Of a stretch of DNA of 17,098 nucleotides, positions 13,961-17,098 are shown in pieces. A program made the translations under genes and the position numbers. The notes beneath the pieces were generated by a model that was not told where the DNA came from, made no database searches, and saw only the letters and a program-made list of their open reading frames with translations. How positions within the stretch are numbered: the first letter of the stretch is position 1; the number at the start of each line of letters is the position of its first letter. This DNA comes from an uncultured Collinsella sp. (GTDB taxonomy: Bacteria > Actinomycetota > Coriobacteriia > Coriobacteriales > Coriobacteriaceae): positions 1 to 17,098 of the forward strand of contig UREM01000041.1 of assembly GCA_900546775.1 (NCBI GenBank). Reading direction: 5' to 3'.

Positions 13961-15256
13961 TTACTTGGCGCCCTGCATGACCTCGTCGAGGGTAACGTTA
14001 ACGGCGTGCTGCGTGGGCACCCAGTCGACCTTCAGGAACAGCGCGGCAACCGTGATGGGGATATAGCTGAACATAAAGATCGGGAAGGTAAACAGGTTGG
14101 TCACCAGGCGCCACTTTTGAGCGCAATGAATGTGCTTGTACTCAAAGATGGTCGTGAGCAGCGCCAGGATAAAAAAGGTCTGGTACATCATCACGAACGT
14201 CATGATAAGCGAGGCGGCACAAGCCTGCATCTCGACCTCGGTAGCCAAGAAACCATGCGAAAGGCCACCCACGATCAGGAATGTCGCATTGGCGAGCATG
14301 GAGATCAGGGACAGCAGCATGCCCGGAGCGATGGTCATAAACATGTCATATGCGGCAAAGCGATGATAGCGAAACGTCGACTTGACCAGATGCTTGCCGT
14401 AGGTAAAAAAGACCTGGTAGAAGCCCTTGGTCCAGCGCATGCGCTGTTTCCAGGACGCCTTAAACGTCACGGGCTGCTCGTCAAAAAACTCCGCCGGCGC
14501 ATAACCGATGCGAATGCCGTGAATGGCGCAGAACGTGGTGAACTGGATGTCCTCGGTCAGTGTATGGAACTGCCAGCCGTGCATGCCCTCGATAACACTG
14601 GCGGAGATGAGGTAACCCGAACCCGAGACAGCGCAGGAAGTCTTGCAGATATTACGCGCGTTGTTGAGGAAGCGGGCCTCACGCAGATACCAGGTGGCGT
14701 TGGCAGACGAAATCCAAGAGCTGCCGAAGTTCTTGGAGTTACGATAGCTCGTGACCACGTGAAAGCCCTGGTCAAAGGCATCATTCATCTTGGAGACGTA
14801 ATCGCGGGAGATAACGTTGTCGGCATCGAAGATAAAGTAGCCCTCAAACGTGTCGGGATACTCGTTGAGAATGCGATCGAAACCAAAGTCCATGACCCAG
14901 CTCTTGCCCTTGCGGGCCAGGTCATTGCGCTCGTAAACAATGGCACCGGCCTCGCGCGCGAGCTGCGCGGTGTTGTCGGTGCAGGCATCGGCGACCACGA
15001 AGACCTCGATAAGCTCGGACGGATAATCCTGGTCCTTGATAGAGCGAACAAGGTTGGCGATCACGGCCTCCTCGTTATGCGCCGCAATGAAGAAGGCATA
15101 GCGGTGGAGTTTTTTGGCCTTAGGGGGCGCGACCTCGCCACGAAGAGCGCCAATGACAAAGAAGACCACCTGGTACAGAAAGCAGACCGTGAGCAGCGTA
15201 ACCACAATCTGGTTGAAGATCACGATGGGTGTGTTGGTTTGTAAAAAGGCGAGCAT
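13961..15256 (-). CDS. Membrane-bound processive family-2 glycosyltransferase
   Basis: This 431-aa inner-membrane protein resembles cellulose/chitin/hyaluronan or PNAG (IcaA/PgaC) synthases. One helix lies at about 12-36. The cytoplasmic GT-A domain has AHNEE (59-63), DACTDNT (90-96), the metal-binding FDADN (143-147), TED (234-236, the general base) and QRMRW (271-275). Three to four further helices lie at about 303-333, 345-371 and 386-409. TED plus QxxRW marks processive enzymes that polymerise and extrude a polysaccharide. The sugar cannot be told from the sequence, and no partner genes (deacetylase, PilZ protein, c-di-GMP enzymes) are next to it. The ATG at 15256 has GGGAG 5 nt upstream and is chosen over TTG 15271. 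It has a strong terminator after it, so it is probably a single-gene unit. Confidence 0.88.
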   Translation of the reverse strand: MLAFLQTNTPIVIFNQIVVTLLTVCFLYQVVFFVIGALRGEVAPPKAKKLHRYAFFIAAHNEEAVIANLVRSIKDQDYPSELIEVFVVADACTDNTAQLAREAGAIVYERNDLARKGKSWVMDFGFDRILNEYPDTFEGYFIFDADNVISRDYVSKMNDAFDQGFHVVTSYRNSKNFGSSWISSANATWYLREARFLNNARNICKTSCAVSGSGYLISASVIEGMHGWQFHTLTEDIQFTTFCAIHGIRIGYAPAEFFDEQPVTFKASWKQRMRWTKGFYQVFFTYGKHLVKSTFRYHRFAAYDMFMTIAPGMLLSLISMLANATFLIVGGLSHGFLATEVEMQACAASLIMTFVMMYQTFFILALLTTIFEYKHIHCAQKWRLVTNLFTFPIFMFSYIPITVAALFLKVDWVPTQHAVNVTLDEVMQGAK

Positions 15257-15293
15257 GCAGGCTCCCAGCAACGCGTTACGTAAACAACCGTAT

Positions 15294-15320
15294 ATCTTAC
15301 CGCAGGCTTACCGAGTTCAA
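15294..15320 (-). promoter_or_regulatory. Weak promoter candidate for the glycosyltransferase gene
   Basis: In the 82-nt gap after the pseudouridine synthase gene, the minus strand has TTGAAC (15315-15320) and TAAGAT (15294-15299). The 15-nt spacer is short. ATATAC, a few bases later, gives a 19-nt spacer instead. No terminator is visible between the two genes, so read-through is also possible. Confidence 0.3.
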
Positions 15321-15338
15321 GAAACCACCTAATACTGG

Positions 15339-16352
15339 CTAGGCTTCGAGCAGGCCGAGCTGCGGTACGATTTCGTCGCCGGCAGCAGTGCGACCAAGCG
15401 AACGCGGGGCTAAGTCGTCGAGGACGGCGGCGAGATCCCACGGCAGCTCGTCGCGGCACTCAAGGCGCTCTCCCGTCACGGGATGATCGAACGCCACGCG
15501 CCAGGAATGGAGGAATTGCCTGGTCAGACCCTGATCGGCACGCGCATCGCACTTACCGTAGAGCGGATCGCCCACGCAGGCGTGGTTGATATGGCGCATG
15601 TGCACGCGAATCTGATGCGTGCGACCGGTAAACAGGTGACACTCAACGAGTGTGTAGCCGTCATCAAAGCGCGTGGAATCAAAGCGCTCAAGGACCTTAA
15701 AGGTCGTGATGGCCTGGCGCGCAAAAGGATCATCGGAAACCGCCATCTTGACACGGTCACGTGTAGAACGGGCAATGCCGGTGTTAATGGTGCCCTCATC
15801 CATGGCGATATGACCGTGAACGAGCGTAATGTAGCGGCGGTCGAGCGTGCGCGTACGGATAAGATTTTGGAGCGCGCGCTGGGTGTCGTCGTCCTTTGCC
15901 GCAAGCATAAGACCCGAGGTATCGCGATCCAAACGATGTACGATACCGGGGCGGTCCTCGCCCTGCACGGTGCCCAGATGGTCGATGCCGCAGTGGTAGA
16001 CCAGGGCGTTCGCAAGCGTACCGCTCTCGTGGCCGTGAGCAGGATGGCACACCAGGCCGCGCTGCTTGGAGAGCACGATGAGGTAGTCGTCCTCATAGCG
16101 AATGTCGAGCGGGATGGCCTCGGGAATCACGTCGGTGGGATCGTGCGGCTCGGGCAAATCAACCGAAATACGGTCACCGGCTCGTACGGCGTACTTTTTG
16201 GACAGGCAGGTCTCACCATTGACCACTACGGCCCCACCCTCAATCAGATGTACGCAGGCAGAGCGTGTAGGGCAGCCGTCATTGGCGCCCAGATAGGCGT
16301 CAAGACGCTGACCAGCGGCATCGTCGGCAACAAGGATATGGATGTCGGCCAT
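15339..16352 (-). CDS. RluA-family 23S rRNA pseudouridine synthase (RluD-like)
   Basis: This 337-aa enzyme isomerises uridine to pseudouridine in RNA, probably 23S rRNA. Residues about 13-66 form an S4 RNA-binding domain (RLDAYLG, VVVNGE, KYAVRAGD). The catalytic domain follows, with the signature GIVHRLDRDTSGLMLAAK (136-153; catalytic Asp142) and LFTGRTHQIRVHMRHINHACVGDPLYG. This combination defines the RluA family; RluD, RluC and other types cannot be separated safely by eye. The C-terminal 25 residues extend a little past the usual end. The ATG at 16352 shares its A with the lsp stop (TAATG), a classic coupled pair. lsp-rluD is a common gene pair in bacteria. Confidence 0.93.
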   Translation of the reverse strand: MADIHILVADDAAGQRLDAYLGANDGCPTRSACVHLIEGGAVVVNGETCLSKKYAVRAGDRISVDLPEPHDPTDVIPEAIPLDIRYEDDYLIVLSKQRGLVCHPAHGHESGTLANALVYHCGIDHLGTVQGEDRPGIVHRLDRDTSGLMLAAKDDDTQRALQNLIRTRTLDRRYITLVHGHIAMDEGTINTGIARSTRDRVKMAVSDDPFARQAITTFKVLERFDSTRFDDGYTLVECHLFTGRTHQIRVHMRHINHACVGDPLYGKCDARADQGLTRQFLHSWRVAFDHPVTGERLECRDELPWDLAAVLDDLAPRSLGRTAAGDEIVPQLGLLEA

Positions 16353-16951
16353 TAGCGCTCAGTCCTTTCGCGAATCTTGCGGGCACGCTCCCCACGTTGT
16401 TTAGCCTTGCGCTTGGCGCGGGCCTCGTCACGGGCGTTAAGCTCGGCGGTCGCATCGACCTCACGAGCCGCGGGGCTCAAGAACATGTAACCGAAGAGCG
16501 CCAGCACCACACCGACCGTAATGCCGATATCGGCCACATTGAAGACGGGGAAGTCGATGAAGGTGGTGGCAATAAAATCGGTCACGAAGCCAAAGGCCAA
16601 ACGATCGATCGCGTTACCGATAGCACCACCCGCAACCATCGCCATGCCCACAACCTCAAGATGGGCGAGCTGAGGCGCACGGAACAAGTACACGGCAATA
16701 GCAATAATGACAGCCAACGCCAGCACGGCAAACGCGATGCCATGCCCCTCGCCCATGCTAAAGGCAGCACCGATATTGCAGACAAACATAAAGTCGACGA
16801 CACCGGGGATGACGGTCACATGCAAAGCGTCGCCCACGGCGCGAACCGCAAGCTTGGTCAGCTGGTCAACAAGCAGCACAGCCAGCGCTACCCCACCAGC
16901 AACACCCAACCGCCAACGCAAAGGCGGCGTCATACCCCCAGTACGACCCAA
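16352..16951 (-). CDS. lspA: Lipoprotein signal peptidase (signal peptidase II)
   Basis: This inner-membrane aspartic protease removes signal peptides from diacylated prolipoproteins. It has four hydrophobic helices and the family boxes: DQLTK (29-33), FMFVCNIGAAFSM (54-66), GGAIGNAIDR (108-117, catalytic Asp116) and FNVADIGITVG (137-147, catalytic Asp141). The C-terminal 35 residues are hydrophilic and strongly basic (ARAKRKAKQRGERARK) and exceed the usual 160-170 residue enzyme. The start is uncertain. TTG 16951 (199 aa) has AGGGG 7-8 nt upstream, while ATG 16933 (MTPPLRW, 193 aa) has only a G run too close to it; both begin before the first helix. It is coupled to the pseudouridine synthase gene by TAATG. 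Confidence 0.92.
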   Translation of the reverse strand: MGRTGGMTPPLRWRLGVAGGVALAVLLVDQLTKLAVRAVGDALHVTVIPGVVDFMFVCNIGAAFSMGEGHGIAFAVLALAVIIAIAVYLFRAPQLAHLEVVGMAMVAGGAIGNAIDRLAFGFVTDFIATTFIDFPVFNVADIGITVGVVLALFGYMFLSPAAREVDATAELNARDEARAKRKAKQRGERARKIRERTER

Positions 16952-17098
16952 ATCAATCCCCTACCCTCAAAACAATCGAATTACGTTTAACGCAAAGCAA
17001 TATCTTATATTGACCAGCAACGAAATAGCCGATGATTCATTACCGACAGCGAAAACCCGCCAGAGCGAGCAAGGTGCCTTGAAACGAGGCGGCATTGA
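16952..17098 (-). other. Upstream region of lspA with hairpins and a doubtful short ORF
   Basis: No clear gene is seen. On the minus strand a 42-codon frame runs from ATG 17095 to a TGA at 16967-16969 (MPPRFKAPCSLWRVFAVGNE...), with no assessable ribosome site because the window ends 3 nt upstream. CAAGG-TG-CCTTG (17070-17081) and GCCTTG-AAA-CGAGGC (17077-17091, one G-U) are small overlapping hairpins. TATAAG on the minus strand near 17006-17011 could be a -10 for lspA, but no matching -35 is seen. The composition differs from the coding DNA and could be an intergenic repeat; that cannot be tested here. Confidence 0.3.

Noticed and set aside
13883..15244. 453-codon plus-strand frame opposite the glycosyltransferase
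   Set aside because: It is a mirror of the glycosyltransferase gene, is charged and low-complexity, and starts inside a terminator region.
1..17098. CRISPR arrays, tRNA/rRNA genes, insertion sequences, phage genes
   Set aside because: I found no regularly spaced repeats, cloverleaf sequences, transposase or integrase motifs in any part of the window.

Overview
The window looks like chromosomal DNA of a high-GC, host-associated Actinomycetota of the class Coriobacteriia, most likely Collinsella or a close relative. This is inferred from gene order (alaS-ruvX-mltG-yqeG-aroK-aroB-pepP), protein style and strong G/C third-position bias, not from a database match. Almost everything is on the minus strand and tightly packed. 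I see no tRNA, rRNA, CRISPR array, insertion sequence or prophage gene.

Right end, read in transcription order (minus strand, right to left): a non-coding or very short-ORF stretch (about 16952-17098), then lsp (signal peptidase II) and an RluA/RluD-type pseudouridine synthase joined by TAATG. Next come a processive family-2 glycosyltransferase followed by a good intrinsic terminator, a minimal prepilin peptidase, a dGTPase-like HD protein and the AAA+ protein RarA.

The middle holds a four-gene unit: a DUF948-like membrane coiled-coil protein, an RsbW-like anti-sigma factor, a SigB/SigF-type sigma factor and an AI-2E family permease. They are joined by 8-nt and ATGA overlaps or a 1-nt gap. 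This looks like a general-stress sigma module, but no anti-anti-sigma gene is visible and the RsbW-like protein has lost its ATP-binding residues. The only plus-strand gene, a 79-aa two-helix membrane protein at 7264-7503, sits between this unit and the next.

The left part is one long operon: alaS, ruvX, mltG, yqeG, aroK and an AroB-family gene, followed by the start of an Xaa-Pro peptidase cut by the window edge. A terminator and an extended -10 promoter lie directly upstream of alaS.

The most unusual item is the AroB-family protein. It is an uninterrupted 369-aa reading frame in the expected place between aroK and the peptidase. It has lost the NAD-binding glycine motif, all three zinc ligands and the DSSVGGKT active-site loop of 3-dehydroquinate synthase, and has gained a cysteine cluster. 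It is probably a pseudoenzyme or a protein with a changed function. The neighbouring shikimate kinase keeps every key motif.
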